Below are positions 43,380 through 56,264 of a stretch of 64,000 nucleotides of DNA, in pieces. The DNA is from Hydractinia symbiolongicarpus (Eukaryota; Cnidaria; Hydrozoa; Anthoathecata; Hydractiniidae), in NCBI RefSeq assembly GCF_029227915.1, contig NC_079879.1, positions 31,688,501 through 31,752,500 of the forward strand. Reading direction: 5' to 3'. Below the pieces are notes generated by a model, which saw only the letters and a program-made list of their open reading frames with translations, had not been told where the DNA came from and searched no databases. The position numbers and the translations under genes were made by a program. Each line of letters begins with the position of its first letter. Within the stretch, counting starts at the first letter, position 1.

Positions 43380-45485
43380 ACCTGCGATTTCCCGTAAATC
43401 CCGGACTCGGCCCGTATAGTCAAAAGTATACAAAGAAAGTACCCAGGGAGTAAACTTATTTCCCGAACGATTTTTTAAATTAACTTTTCACCACTAAAAC
43501 GCATGAGACTTGTAGTTTTCAAAAATGTTTTCATTTGTGATGAGATGCTGAATAAAAGGAGTTTAATCGCCGGCAAACGAAAACCCGCGATTTCCTGTAA
43601 CTCCCGGGCTTGGCCCGTATAGGCTAATGTATACAAAGAAAGTAACCTGTGGGTAAACTCATTTCCAAAACGATTTTTTAAATTATCGTTTCACCACTAA
43701 AACGCATGAGACTTGTAGTTTTCAAAAATGTTTTCATTTTTGATGAGACGCTGAATAAAAAGAGTTTAATCGCCGGCAAACGAAAACCCGCGATTTCCCG
43801 TAAATCCCGGGCTTGTCCCGTATAGTCGAATGTATACAAAGAAAGTACCCTGTGAATAAACTCATTTCCAAAACGATTTTTTAAATTAACTTTTCACCAC
43901 TAAAACGCATGAGACTTGTAGTTTTTAAAAGTGTTTTCATTGTTGATGAGACGCTGAATAAAAGAAGTTAAATCGCCGGCAAACGAAAACCCGCGATTTC
44001 CCGTAAATCCCGGGCTTGGCCCGTATAGTCGAATGTTTACAAAGAAAGTACCCTGTGAGTAAACTCATTTCCCGAACGATTTTTTAAATTATTTTTTTAC
44101 CACTAAAACGCATGAGACTTGTAGTTTTCAAAAATGTTTTCATTTTTGATGAGACGCTGAATAAAAAGAGTTTAATCGCCGGCAAACGAAAACCCGCGAT
44201 TTCCCGTAAATCCCGGACTCGGCCTGTATAGTCAAAAGTATACAAAGAAAGTACCCAGGGAGTAAACTCATTTCCCGAACGATTTTTTAAATTATCTTTT
44301 CACCACTAAAACGCATGAGACTTGTAGTTTTCAAAATTGTTTTCATTTTTGATGAGACGCTGATTAAAAGGAGTTTAATCGCCGGCAAACGAAATCCTGC
44401 GATTTCCCGTAAATCCCGGACTCGGCCCGTATAGTCAAAAGTATACAAAGAAAGTACCCAGGGAGTAAACTTATTTCCCGAACGATTTTTTAAATTAACT
44501 TTTCACCACTAAAACGCATGAGACTTGTAGTTTTCAAAAATGTTTTCATTTGTGATGAGATGCTGAATAAAAGGAGTTTAATCGCCGGCAAACGAAAACC
44601 CGCGATTTCCTGTAACTCCCGGGCTTGGCCCGTATAGGCTAATGTATACAAAGAAAGTAACCTGTGGGTAAACTCATTTCCAAAACGATTTTTTAAATTA
44701 TCGTTTCACCACTAAAACGCATGAGACTTGTAGTTTTCAAAAATGTTTTCATTTTTGATGAGACGCTGAATAAAAAGAGTTTAATCGCCGGCAAACGAAA
44801 ACCCGCGATTTCCCGTAAATCCCGGGCTTGTCCCGTATAGTCGAATGTATACAAAGAAAGTACCCTGTGAATAAACTCATTTCCAAAACGATTTTTTAAA
44901 TTAACTTTTCACCACTAAAACGCATGAGACTTGTAGTTTTTAAAAGTGTTTTCATTGTTGATGAGACGCTGAATAAAAGAAGTTAAATCGCCGGCAAACG
45001 AAAACCCGCGATTTCCCGTAAATCCCGGGCTTGGCCCGTATAGTCGAATGTTTACAAAGAAAGTACCCTGTGAGTAAACTCATTTCCCGAACGATTTTTT
45101 AAATTATTTTTTTACCACTAAAACGCATGAGACTTGTAGTTTTCAAAAATGTTTTCATTTTTGATGAGACGCTGAATAAAAAGAGTTTAATCGCCGGCAA
45201 ACGAAAACCCGCGATTTCCCGTAAATCCCGGACTCGGCCTGTATAGTCAAAAGTATACAAAGAAAGTACCCAGGGAGTAAACTCATTTCCCGAACGATTT
45301 TTTAAATTATCTTTTCACCACTAAAACGCATGAGACTTGTAGTTTTCAAAATTGTTTTCATTTTTGATGAGACGCTGATTAAAAGGAGTTTAATCGCCGG
45401 CAAACGAAATCCTGCGATTTCCCGTAAATCCCGGACTCGGCCCGTATAGTCAAAAGTATACAAAGAAAGTACCCAGGGAGTAAAC
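43380..45485 (+). repeat. Tandem 5-monomer duplication, offset 1015 bp
   Basis: 43380-44470 and 44395-45485 match at exactly 5 x 203 bp. Both carry ATAGGCTAATG (43620 and 44635), which I found nowhere else in the window; related monomers have ATAGGCGAATG. I saw no difference between the copies, so this is a candidate for the youngest duplication. The join near 44470 is an I/K-type front with CTGATTAAAAGG running into AAACTTATTTCC followed by TTAACTTTTC. Confidence 0.9.
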
Positions 45486-48400
45486 TCATTTCCCGAACGA
45501 TTTTTAAAATTATTATTTCACCACTAAAGCCCATGAGACTTGTAGTTTTCAGAAGTGATTTCATTTTTGATGAGACGCTTAATGAATGTGGTTTATTAGC
45601 CGGCAAACGAAAACCCTCGATTTCCTGTAAATCCCGGGCTTGGCCCGTATAGTCGAATGTATACAAAGGAAGTACCCTGTGAGTAAACTCATTTCCGAAA
45701 CGATTTTTTAAATTATCGTTTTACCACTAAAACGCATGAGACTTGTAGTTTTCAAAAATGTTTTCATTTTTGATGAGACGCTGAATAAAAGGAGTTTAAT
45801 CGCCGGCAAACGAAATCCTGCGATTTCCCGTAAACCCCGGACTCGGCCCGTATAGTCAAAAGTATACGAAGAAAGTACCCAGGGAGTAAACTCATTTCCC
45901 GAACGATTTTTTATATTATTTTTTCACCACTAAAACGCATGAGACTTGTAGTTTTTAAAAGTGTTTTCATTTTTGATGAGACGCTGAATAAAAAGAGTTT
46001 AATCGCCGGCAAACGAAAACCCGCGATTTCCCGTAAATCCCGGACTCGGCCTGTATAGTCAAAAGTATACAAAGAAAGTACCCAGGGAGTAAACTCATTT
46101 CCCGAACGATTTTTTAAATTATCTTTTCACCACTAAAACGCATGAGACTTGTAGTTTTCAAAATTGTTTTCATTTTTGATGAGACGCTGAATAAAAGGAG
46201 TTTAATCGCCGGCAAACGAAATCCTGCGATTTCCCGTAAATCCCGGACTCGGCCCGTATAGTCAAAAGTATACAAAGAAAGTACCCAAGGAGTAAACTCA
46301 TTTCCCGAACGATTTTTAAAATTATTATTTCACCACTAAAGCCCATGAGACTTGTAGTTTTCAGAAGTGATTTCATTTTTGATGAGACGCTTAATGAATG
46401 TGGTTTATTAGCCGGCAAACGAAAACCCTCGATTTCCTGTAAATCCCGGGCTTGGCCCGTATAGTCGAATGTATACAAAGGAAGTACCCTGTGAGTAAAC
46501 TCATTTCCGAAACGATTTTTTAAATTATCGTTTCACCACTAAAACGCATGAGACTTGTAGCTTTCAAAAATGTTTTCATTTTTGATGAGACGCTGATTAA
46601 AAGAAGTTTAATCGCCGGCAAACGAAAACCTGCGATTTCCGGTAAATCCCGGACTCGGCCCGTATAGTCAAAAGTATACAAAGAAAGTACCCAGGGAGTA
46701 AACTTATTTCCCGAACGATTTTTTAAATTAACTTTTCACCACTAAAACGCATGAGACTTGTAGTTTTCAAAAATGTTTTCATTTGTGATGAGATGCTGAA
46801 TAAAAGGAGTTTAATCGCCGGCAAACGAAAACCCGCGATTTCCTGTAACTCCCGGGCTTGGCCCGTATAGGCGAATGTATACAAAGAAAGTAACCTGTGG
46901 GTAAACTCATTTCCAAAACGATTTTTTAAATTATCGTTTCACCACTAAAACGCATGAGACTTGTAGTTTTCAAAAATGTTTTCATTTTTGATGAGACGCT
47001 GAATAAAAGGAGTTTAATCGCCGGCAAACGAAAACCCGCGATTTCCCGTAAATCCAGGGCTTGTCCCGTATAGTCGAATGTATACAATGAAAGTACCCTG
47101 TGAATAAACTCATTTCCAAAACGATTTTTTAAATTAACTTTTCACCACTAAAACGCATGAGACTTGTAGTTTTTAAAAGTGTTTTCATTGTTGATGAGAC
47201 GCTGAATAAAAGAAGTTAAAGCGCCGGCAAACGAAAACCCGCGATTTCCCGTAAATCCCGGGCTTGGCCCGTATAGTCGAATGTTTACAAAGAAAGTACC
47301 CTGTGAGTAAACTCATTTCCCGAACGATTTTTTAAATTATTTTTTTACCACTAAAACGCATGAGACTTGTAGTTTTCAAAAATGTTTTCATTTTTGATGA
47401 GACGCTGAATAAAAAGAGTTTAATCGCCGGCAAACGAAAACCCGCGATTTCCCGTAAATCCCGGACTCGGCCTGTATAGTCAAAAGTATACAAAGAAAGT
47501 ACCCAGGGAGTAAACTCATTTCCCGAACGATTTTTTAAATTATCTTTTCACCACTAAAACGCATGAGACTTGTAGTTTTCAAAATTGTTTTCATTTTTGA
47601 TGAGACGCTGAATAAAAGGAGTTTAATCGCCGGCAAACGAAATCCTGCGATTTCCCGTAAATCCCGGACTCGGCCCGTATAGTCAAAAGTATACAAAGAA
47701 AGTACCCAGGGAGTAAACTCATTTCCCGAACGATTTTTGAAATTATTATTTCACCACTAAAGCCCATGAGACTTGTAGTTTTCAGAAGTGATTTCATTTT
47801 TGATGAAACGCTTAATGAATGTGGTTTATTAGCCGGCAAACGAAAACCCTCGATTTCCTGTAAATCCCGGGCTTGGCCCGTATAGTCGAATGTATACAAA
47901 GGAAGTACCCTGTGAGTAAACTCATTTCCGAAACGATTTTTTAAATTATCGTTTCACCACTAAAACGCATGAGACTTGTAGTTTTCAAAAATGTTTTCAT
48001 TTTTGATGAGACGCTGAATAAAAGGAGTTTAATCGCCGGCAAACGAAATCCTGCGATTTCCCGTAAACCCCGGACTCGGCCCGTATAGTCAAAAGTATAC
48101 GAAGAAAGTACCCAGGGAGTAAACTCATTTCCCGAACGATTTTTTATATTATTTTTTCACCACTAAAACGCATGAGACTTGTAGTTTTTAAAAGTGTTTT
48201 CATTTTTGATGAGACGCTGAATAAAAAGAGTTTAATCGCCGGCAAACGAAAACCCGCGATTTCCCGTAAATCCCGGACTCGGCCTGTATAGTCAAAAGTA
48301 TACAAAGAAAGTACCCAGGGAGTAAACTCATTTCCCGTACGATTTTTTAAATTATCTTTTCACCACTAAAACGCATGAGACTTGTAGTTTTCAAAATTGT

Positions 48401-49878
48401 TTTCATTTTTGATGAGACGCTGAATAAAAGGAGTTTAATCGCCGGCAAACGAAATCCTGCGATTTCCCGTAAATCCCGGACTCGGCCCGTATAGTCAAAA
48501 GTATACAAAGAAAGTACCCAGGGAGTAAACTCATTTCCCGAACGATTTTTAAAATTATTATTTCACCACTAAAGCCCATGAGACTTGTAGTTTTCAGAAG
48601 TGATTTCATTTTTGATGAGACGCTTAATGAATGTGGTTTATTAGCCGGCAAACGAAAACCCTCGATTTCCTGTAAATCCCGGGCTTGGCCCGTATAGTCG
48701 AATGTATACAAAGGAAGTACCCTGTGAGTAAACTCATTTCCGAAACGATTTTTTAAATTATCGTTTCACCACTAAAACGCATGAGACTTGTAGTTTTCAA
48801 AAATGTTTTCATTTTTGATGAGACGCTGAATAAAAGGAGTTTAATCGCCGGCAAACGAAAACCTGCGATTTCCCGTAAATGCCGGACTCGGCCCGTATAG
48901 TCAAAAGTATACAAAGAAAGTACCCAGGGAGTAAACTCATTTCCCGAACGATTTTTTAAATTATTATTTCACCACTAAAGCCCATGAGACTTGTAGTTTT
49001 TAAAAATGTTTTCATTTTTGATGAGACGCTGAATAAAAGAAGTTTAATCGCCGGCAAACGAAAACCCACGACTTCCCGTAACTCCCGGACTCGGCCCGCA
49101 TAGTCAAAAGTATACAAAGAAAGTTCCCAAGGAGTAAACTCATTTCCCGAACGATTTTTTAAATTATTTTTTCACCACTAAAACGCATGAGACTTGTAGT
49201 TTTCAGAAATGTTTTCATTTTTGATGAGACGCTTAATAAAAGTGGTTTAATCGCCGGCAAACGAAAACCCGCGATTTCCCGTAAATCCCGGGCTTTGCCG
49301 TATAGTCGAATGTATACAAAGAAAGTACCCTGTGAGTAAACTCATTTCCAAAACGATTTTTTAAATTATCTTTTTACCACTAAAACGCATGAGACTTGTA
49401 GTTTTCAAAAATGTTTTCATTTTTGATGAGACGCTGATTAAAAGAAGTTTAATCGCCGGCAAACGAAAACCCGCCATTTCCCGTAAACCCCGGACTCGGC
49501 CCGTATAGTCAAAAGTATACGAAGAAAGTACCCAGGGAGTAAACTCATTTCCCGAACGATTTTTTATATTATTTTTTCACCACTAAAACGCAAGAGACTT
49601 GTAGTTTTTAAAAGTGTTTTCATTGTTGATGAGACGCTGAATAAAAGAAGTTTAATCGCCGGCAAACGAAAACCCGCGATTTCCCGTAAATCCCGGGCTT
49701 GGCCCGTATAGTCGAATGTTTACAAAGAAAGTACCCTGGGAGTAAACTCATTTCCCGAACAATTTTTTAAATTATTTTTTCACCACTAAAACGCATGAGA
49801 CTTGTAGTTTTCAGAAATGTTTTTATTTTTGATGAGACGCTTAGTGAAAGTGGTTTAATCGCCGGCAAACGAAAACCC
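45311..49878 (+). repeat. 4.57-kb block, copy 2 (repeated from 36381-40948)
   Basis: This is the second copy, at offset 8930. Its left edge (CTTTTCACC at 45311) coincides with the end of the 1015-bp tandem duplication just upstream. Its right edge is where it continues CCCGCGATT at 49877 while copy 1 switches to CCCACGACT. Private changes here include AAGCGCCGG near 47220, a GGTAAAT change near 46640 and CCCGTACGATT near 48337. The copies have therefore had time to collect a few mutations. Confidence 0.9.
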
Positions 49879-51725
49879 GCGATTTCCCGTAAATACCGGG
49901 CTTAGCCCGTATAGTCGAATGTATACAAAGAAAGTACCCTGTGAGTAAACTCATTTCCCGAACGATTTTTTAAATTATTTTTTCACCACTAAAACGCATG
50001 GGTCTTGTAGTTTACAGAAATGTTTTCATTTTTGATGAGACGCTTTGTGAAAGTGGTTTAATCGCCGGCAAACGAAAACCCGCGATTTCCCGTAAATCCC
50101 GGGCTTGTCCCGTATAGTCGAATGTTTACAAAGAAAGTACCCTGTGAATAAACTCATTTCCAAAACGATTTTTTAAATTAACTTTTCACCACTAAAACGC
50201 ATGAGACTTGTAGTTTTCAAAAATGTTTTCATTTTTGATGAGGCGTTGAATAAAAGGAGTTTAATCGCCGGCAAACGAAAACCTGCGATTTCCCGTAAAT
50301 CCCGGACTCGGCCCGTATAGTCAAAAGTATACAAAGAAAGTACCCAGGGAGTAAACTTATTTCCCGAACGATTTTTTAAATTATTATTTTACCACTAAAG
50401 CCCATGAGACTTGTAGTTTTCAAAAATGTTTTCATTTTTGATGAGACGCTGATTAAAAGAAGTTAAATCGCCGGCAAACGAAAACCCGCCATTTCCCGTA
50501 AACCCTGGACTCGGCCCGTATAGTCAAAAGTATACGAAGAAAGTACCCAGGGAGTAAACTCATTTCCCGAACGATTTTTTATATTATTTTTTCACCACTA
50601 AAACGCATGAGACTTGTAGTTTTTAAAAGTGTTTTCATTGTTGATGAGACTCTGTATAAAAGAAGTTTAATCGCCGGCAAACGAAAACCCGCGATTTCCC
50701 GTAAATCCCGGGCTTGGCCCGTATAGTCGAATGTTTACAAAGAAAGTACCCTGTGAGTAAACTCATTTCCCGAACGATTTTTTAAAATATTTTTTCACCA
50801 CTAAAACGCATGAGACTTGTAGTTTTCAGAAATGTTTTTATTTTTGATGAGACGCTTAGTGAAAGTGGTTTAATCGCCGGCAAACGAAAACCCGCGATTT
50901 CCCGTAAATACCGGTCTTAGCCCGCATAGTCAAAAGTATACAAAGAAAGTACCCTGTGAGTAAACTCATTTCCAAAACGATTTTTTAAATTATCTTTTTA
51001 CCACTAAAACGCATGAGACTTGTAGTTTTCAAAAATGTTTTCATTTTTGATGAGACGCTGATTAAAAGAAGTTTAATCGCCGGCAAACGAAAACCTGCGA
51101 TTTCCCGTAAATCCCGGACTCGGCCCGTATAGTCAAAAGTATACAAAGAAAGTACCCAGGGAGTAAACTTATTTCCCGAACGATTTTTTAAATTAACTTT
51201 TCACCACTAAAACGCATGAGACTTGTAGTTTTCAAAAATGTTTTCATTTGTGATGAGATGCTGAATAAAAGGAGTTTAATCGCCGGCAAACGAAAACCCG
51301 CGATTTCCTGTAACTCCCGGGCTTGGCCCGTATAGGCGAATGTATACAAAGAAAGTAACCTGTGGGTAAACTCATTTCCAAAACGATTTTTTAAATTATC
51401 GTTTCACCACTAAAACGCATGAGACTTGTAGTTTTCAAAAATGTTTTCATTTTTGATGAGACGCTGAATAAAAGGAGTTTAATCGCCGGCAAACGAAAAC
51501 CCGCGATTTCCCGTAAATCCCGGGCTTGTCCCGTATAGTCGAATGTATACAAAGAAAGTACCCTGTGAATAAACTCATTTCCAAAACGATTTTTTAAATT
51601 AACTTTTCACCACTAAAACGCATGAGACTTGTAGTTTTTAAAAGTGTTTTCATTGTTGATGAGACGCTGAATAAAAGAAGTTAAATCGCCGGCAAACGAA
51701 AACCCGCGATTTCCCGTAAATCCCG

Positions 51726-51928
51726 GGCTTGGCCCGTATAGTCAAATGTTTACAAAGAAAGTACCCTGTGAGTAAACTCATTTCCCGAACGATTTTTTAA
51801 ATTATTTTTTTACCACTAAAACGCATGAGACTTGTAGTTTTCAAAAATGTTTTCATTTTTGATGAGACGCTGAATAAAAAGAGTTTAATCGCCGGCAAAC
51901 GAAAACCCGCGATTTCCCGTAAATCCCG
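51726..51928 (+). repeat. Monomer class J exemplar
   Basis: Diagnostic states are TGTTTACAAAG, CCCTGTGAG, TTTCCCGAACG, ATTTTTTTACC, CAAAAATG and AATAAAAAGAG. This copy has a private AGTCAAATG where others read AGTCGAATG. It precedes class I. Confidence 0.75.
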
Positions 51929-52131
51929 GACTCGGCCTGTATAGTCAAAAGTATACAAAGAAAGTACCCAGGGAGTAAACTCATTTCCCGAACGATTTTT
52001 TAAATTATCTTTTCACCACTAAAACGCATGAGACTTGTAGTTTTCAAAATTGTTTTCATTTTTGATGAGACGCTGAATAAAAGGAGTTTAATCGCCGGCA
52101 AACGAAATCCTGCGATTTCCCGTAAATCACG
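51929..52131 (+). repeat. Monomer class I exemplar
   Basis: Diagnostic states are GACTCGGCCTGTATAG (the CpG of GCCCG changed to TpG), AAAAGTATAC, CCCAGGGAG, TTATCTTTTC, CAAAATTG, AATAAAAGGAG and GAAATCCTGCG. The A to T change in CAAAATTG breaks the monomer's inverted repeat. Confidence 0.75.
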
Positions 52132-52334
52132 GACTCGGCCCGTATAGTCAAAAGTATACAAAGAAAGTACCCAGGGAGTAAACTCATTTCCCGAACGATT
52201 TTTAAAATTATTATTTCACCACTAAAGCCCATGAGACTTGTAGTTTTCAGAAGTGATTTCATTTTTGATGAGACGCTTAATGAATGTGGTTTATTAGCCG
52301 GCAAACGAAAACCCTCGATTTCCTGTAAATCCCG
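52132..52334 (+). repeat. Monomer class K exemplar
   Basis: Diagnostic states are five Ts then AAAATTATTATTTC, ACTAAAGCCCATGAG, CAGAAGTGATTTC, CTTAATGAATGTGG, GTTTATTAGCC, CCCTCGATT and TTCCTGTAAAT. This class gives most of the roughly 100-codon minus-strand open frames because it lacks some stop codons. That is not evidence of coding. Confidence 0.75.
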
Positions 52335-52537
52335 GGCTTGGCCCGTATAGTCGAATGTATACAAAGGAAGTACCCTGTGAGTAAACTCATTTCCAAAACG
52401 ATTTTTTAAATTATCGTTTCACCACTAAAACGCATGAGACTTGTAGTTTTCAAAAATGTTTTCATTTTTGATGAGACGCTGAATAAAAGGAGTTTAATCG
52501 CCGGCAAACGAAAACCTGCGATTTCCCGTAAATGCCG
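52335..52537 (+). repeat. Monomer class L exemplar
   Basis: Diagnostic states are AGTCGAATGTATAC, ACAAAGGAAG, CCCTGTGAG, TTATCGTTTC, AATAAAAGGAG and CCTGCGATT. Most copies read TTCCGAAACG, while this one reads TTCCAAAACG as in classes D and E. The inverted repeat is intact. Confidence 0.75.
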
Positions 52538-52740
52538 GACTCGGCCCGTATAGTCAAAAGTATACAAAGAAAGTACCCAGGGAGTAAACTCATTTCCCGA
52601 ACGATTTTTTAAATTATTATTTCACCACTAAAGTCCATGAGACTTGTAGTTTTTAAAAATGTTTTCATTTTTGATGAGACGCTGAATAAAAGAAGTTTAA
52701 TCGCCGGCAAACGAAAACCCACGACTTCCCGTAACTCCCG
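52538..52740 (+). repeat. Monomer class M exemplar
   Basis: Diagnostic states are a preceding AAATGCC, GACTCGG, AAAAGTATAC, TTATTATTTC, ACTAAAGTCCATG (elsewhere AAAGCCCATG), TTTTTAAAAATG, AATAAAAGAAG and CCCACGACTTCCCGTAACTC. Confidence 0.75.
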
Positions 52741-52943
52741 GACTCGGCCCGCATAGTCAAAAGTATACAAAGAAAGTTCCCAAGGAGTAAACTCATTTCC
52801 CGAACGATTTTTTAAATTATTTTTTCACCACTAAAACGCATGAGACTTGTAGTTTTCAGAAATGTTTTCATTTTTGATGAGACGCTTAATGAAAGTGGTT
52901 TAATCGCCGGCAAACGAAAACCCGCGATTTCCCGTAAATCCCG
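52741..52943 (+). repeat. Monomer class N exemplar
   Basis: Diagnostic states are GACTCGGCCCGCATAG, AAAAGTATAC, TTCCCAAGGAG, CAGAAATG, CTTAATGAAAGTGG and CCCGCGATT. Some copies read CTTAATAAAAGTGG (about 24.5, 27.3, 40.3 and 49.2 kb). Confidence 0.75.
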
Positions 52944-53145
52944 GGCTTTGCCGTATAGTCGAATGTATACAAAGAAAGTACCCTGTGAGTAAACTCATTT
53001 CCAAAACGATTTTTTAAATTATCTTTTTACCACTAAAACGCATGAGACTTGTAGTTTTCAAAAATGTTTTCATTTTTGATGAGACGCTGATTAAAAGAAG
53101 TTTAATCGCCGGCAAACGAAAACCCGCCATTTCCCGTAAACCCCG
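52944..53145 (+). repeat. Monomer class O exemplar (202 bp)
   Basis: This class is one base short because GGGCTTTGCCGTATAG replaces the usual GGGCTTGGCCCGTATAG. Other states are AGTCGAATG, TTCCAAAACG, TATCTTTTTACC, CTGATTAAAAG, CCCGCCATT and TAAACCCC. The shortened junction also destroys the small CGGGC/GCCCG inverted repeat. Confidence 0.75.
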
Positions 53146-54160
53146 GACTCGGCCCGTATAGTCAAAAGTATACGAAGAAAGTACCCAGGGAGTAAACTCA
53201 TTTCCCGAACGATTTTTTATATTATTTTTTCACCACTAAAACGCAAGAGACTTGTAGTTTTTAAAAGTGTTTTCATTGTTGATGAGACGCTGAATAAAAG
53301 AAGTTTAATCGCCGGCAAACGAAAACCCGCGATTTCCCGTAAATCCCGGGCTTGGCCCGTATAGTCGAATGTTTACAAAGAAAGTACCCTGGGAGTAAAC
53401 TCATTTCCCGAACAATTTTTTAAATTATTTTTTCACCACTAAAACGCATGAGACTTGTAGTTTTCAGAAATGTTTTTATTTTTGATGAGACGCTTAGTGA
53501 AAGTGGTTTAATCGCCGGCAAACGAAAACCCGCGATTTCCCGTAAATACCGGGCTTAGCCCGTATAGTCGAATGTATACAAAGAAAGTACCCTGTGAGTA
53601 AATTCATTTCCCGAACGATTTTTTAAATTATTTTTTCACCACTAAAACGCATGAGTCTTGTAGTTTACAGAAATGTTTTCATTTTTGATGAGACGCTTAG
53701 TGAAAGTGGTTTAATCGCCGGCAAACGAAAACCCGCGATTTCCCGTAAATCCCGGGCTTGTCCCGTATAGTCGAATGTATACAAAGAAAGTACCCTGTGA
53801 ATAAACTCATTTCCAAAACGATTTTTTAAATTAACTTTTCACCACTAAAACGCATGAGACTTGTAGTTTTCAAAAATGTTTTCATTTTTGATGAGACGTT
53901 GAATAAAAGGAGTTTAATCGCCGGCAAACGAAAACCTGCGATTTCCCGTAAATCCCGGACTCGGCCCGTATAGTCAAAAGTATACAAAGAAAGTACCCAG
54001 GGAGTAAACTTATTTCCCGAACGATTTTTTAAATAATTAATTTACCACTAAAGCCCATGAGACTTGTAGTTTTCAAAAATGTTTTCATTTTTGATGAGAC
54101 GCTGATTAAAAGAAGTTAAATCGCCGGCAAACGAAAACCCGCCATTTCCCGTAAACCCCG

Positions 54161-55378
54161 GACTCGGCCCGTATAGTCAAAAGTATACGAAGAAAGTACC
54201 CAGGGAGTAAACTCATTTCCCGAACGATTTTTTATATTATTTTTTCACCACTAAAACGCATGAGACTTGTAGTTTTTAAAAGTGTTTTCATTGTTGATGA
54301 GACGCTGTATAAAAGAAGTTTAATCGCCGGCAAACGAAAACCCGCGATTTCCCGTAAATCCCGGGCTTGGCCCGTATAGTCGAATGTTTACAAAGAAAGT
54401 ACCCTGTGAGTAAACTCATTTCCCGAACGATTTTTTAAAATATTTTTTCACCACTAAAACGCATGAGACTTGTAGTTTTCAGAAATGTTTTTATTTTTGA
54501 TGAGACGCTTAGTGAAAGTGGTTTAATCGCCGGCAAACGAAAACCCGCGATTTCCCGTAAATACCGGTCTTAGCCCGTATAGTCGAATGTATACAAAGAA
54601 AGTACCCTGTGAGTAAACTCATTTCCCGAACGATTTTTTAAATTATTTTTTTACCACTAAAACGCATGAGACTTGTAGTTGTCAGAAATGTTTTCATTTT
54701 TGATGAGACGCTTAGTGAAAGTGGTTTAATCGCCGGCAAACGAAAACCCGCGATTTCCCGTAAATCCCGGGCTTGTCCCGTATAGTCGAATGTATACAAA
54801 GAAAGTACCCTGTGAGTAAACTCATTTCCAAAACGATTTTTTAAATTAACTTTTCACCACTAAAACGCATGAGACTTGTAGTTTTCAAAAATGTTTTCAT
54901 TTGTGATGAGATGCTGAATAAAAGGAGTTTAATCGCCGGCAAACGAAAACCCGCGATTTCCTGTAAATCCCGGGCTTGGCCCGTATAGGCGAATGTATAC
55001 AAAGAAAGTAACCTGTGGGTAAACTCATTTCCAAAACGATTTTTTAAATTATCGTTTCACCACTAAAACGCATGAGACTTGTAGTTTTCAAAAATGTTTT
55101 CATTTTTGATGAGACGCTGAATAAAAGGAGTTTAATCGCCGGCAAACGAAAACCTGCGATTTCCCGTAAATGCCGGACTCGGCCCGTATAGTCAAAAGTA
55201 TACAAAGAAAGTTCCCAAGGAGTAAACTCATTTCCCGAACGATTTTTTAAATTATTTTTTCACCACTAAAACGCATGAGACTTGTAGTTTTCAGAAATGT
55301 TTTCATTTTTGATGAGACGCTTAATGAAAGTGGTTTAATCGCCGGCAAACGAAAACCCGCCATTTCCCGTAAACCCCG
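54161..55378 (+). repeat. 6-monomer higher-order unit A-B-C-D-E-F, 1218 bp
   Basis: Monomers start at 54161, 54364, 54567, 54770, 54973 and 55176, all exactly 203 bp. F replaces the G-H pair of the 7-mer unit. F joins an N-like body (TTCCCAAGGAG, CTTAATGAAAG) to an H-like tail (CCCGCCATTTCC), so F looks like a fusion that shortened a longer unit. Confidence 0.88.
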
Positions 55379-56264
55379 GACTCGGCCCGTATAGTCAAAA
55401 GTATACGAAGAAAGTACCCAGGGAGTAAACTCATTTCCCGAACGATTTTTTATATTATTTTTTCACCACTAAAACGCATGAGACTTGTAGTTTTTAAAAG
55501 TGTTTTCATTGTTGATGAGACGCTGTATAAAAGAAGTTTAATCGCCGGCAAACGAAAACCCGCGATTTCCCGTAAATCCCGGGCTTGGCCCGTATAGTCG
55601 AATGTTTACAAAGAAAGTACCCTGAGAGTAAACTCATTTCCCGAACGATTTTTTAAAATATTTTTTCACCACTAAAACGCATGAGACTTGTAGTTTTTAG
55701 AAATGTTTTTATTTTTGATGAGACGCTTAGTGAAAGTGGTTTAATCGCCGGCAAACGAAAACCCGCGATTTCCCGTAAATACCGGTCTTAGCCCGTATAG
55801 TCGAATGTATACAAAGAAAGTACCCTGTGAGTAAACTCATTTCCCGAACGATTTTTTAAATTATTTTTTTACCACTAAAACGCATGAGACTTTTAGTTGT
55901 CAGAAATGTTTTCATTTTTGATGAGACGCTTAGTGAAAGTGGTTTAATCGCCGGCAAACGAAAACCCGCGATTTCCCGTAAATCCCGGGCTTGTCCCGTA
56001 TAGTCGAATGTATACAAAGAAAGTACCCTGTGAGTAAACTCATTTCCAAAACGATTTTTTAAATTAACTTTTCACCACTAAAACGCATGAGACTTGTAGT
56101 TTTCAAAAATGTTTTCATTTCTGATGAGATGCTGAATAAAAGGAGTTTAATCGCCGGCAAACGAAAACCCGCGATTTCCTGTAACTCCCGGGCTTGGCCC
56201 GTATAGGCGAATGTATACAAAGAAAGTAACCTGTGGGTAAACTCATTTCCAAAACGATTTTTTA

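Larger units (their letters stand above)
51726..54160 (+). repeat. 12-monomer higher-order unit J-I-K-L-M-N-O-A'-B'-C'-G-H
   Basis: This is the cleanest copy of the second module family. Monomer starts are 51726, 51929, 52132, 52335, 52538, 52741, 52944, 53146, 53349, 53552, 53755 and 53958. All are 203 bp except O (202 bp). Parts of the same order are seen at about 39.1-42.4 kb and 48.0-50.5 kb. It is followed at once by the A-B-C-D-E family at 54161. Confidence 0.85.
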
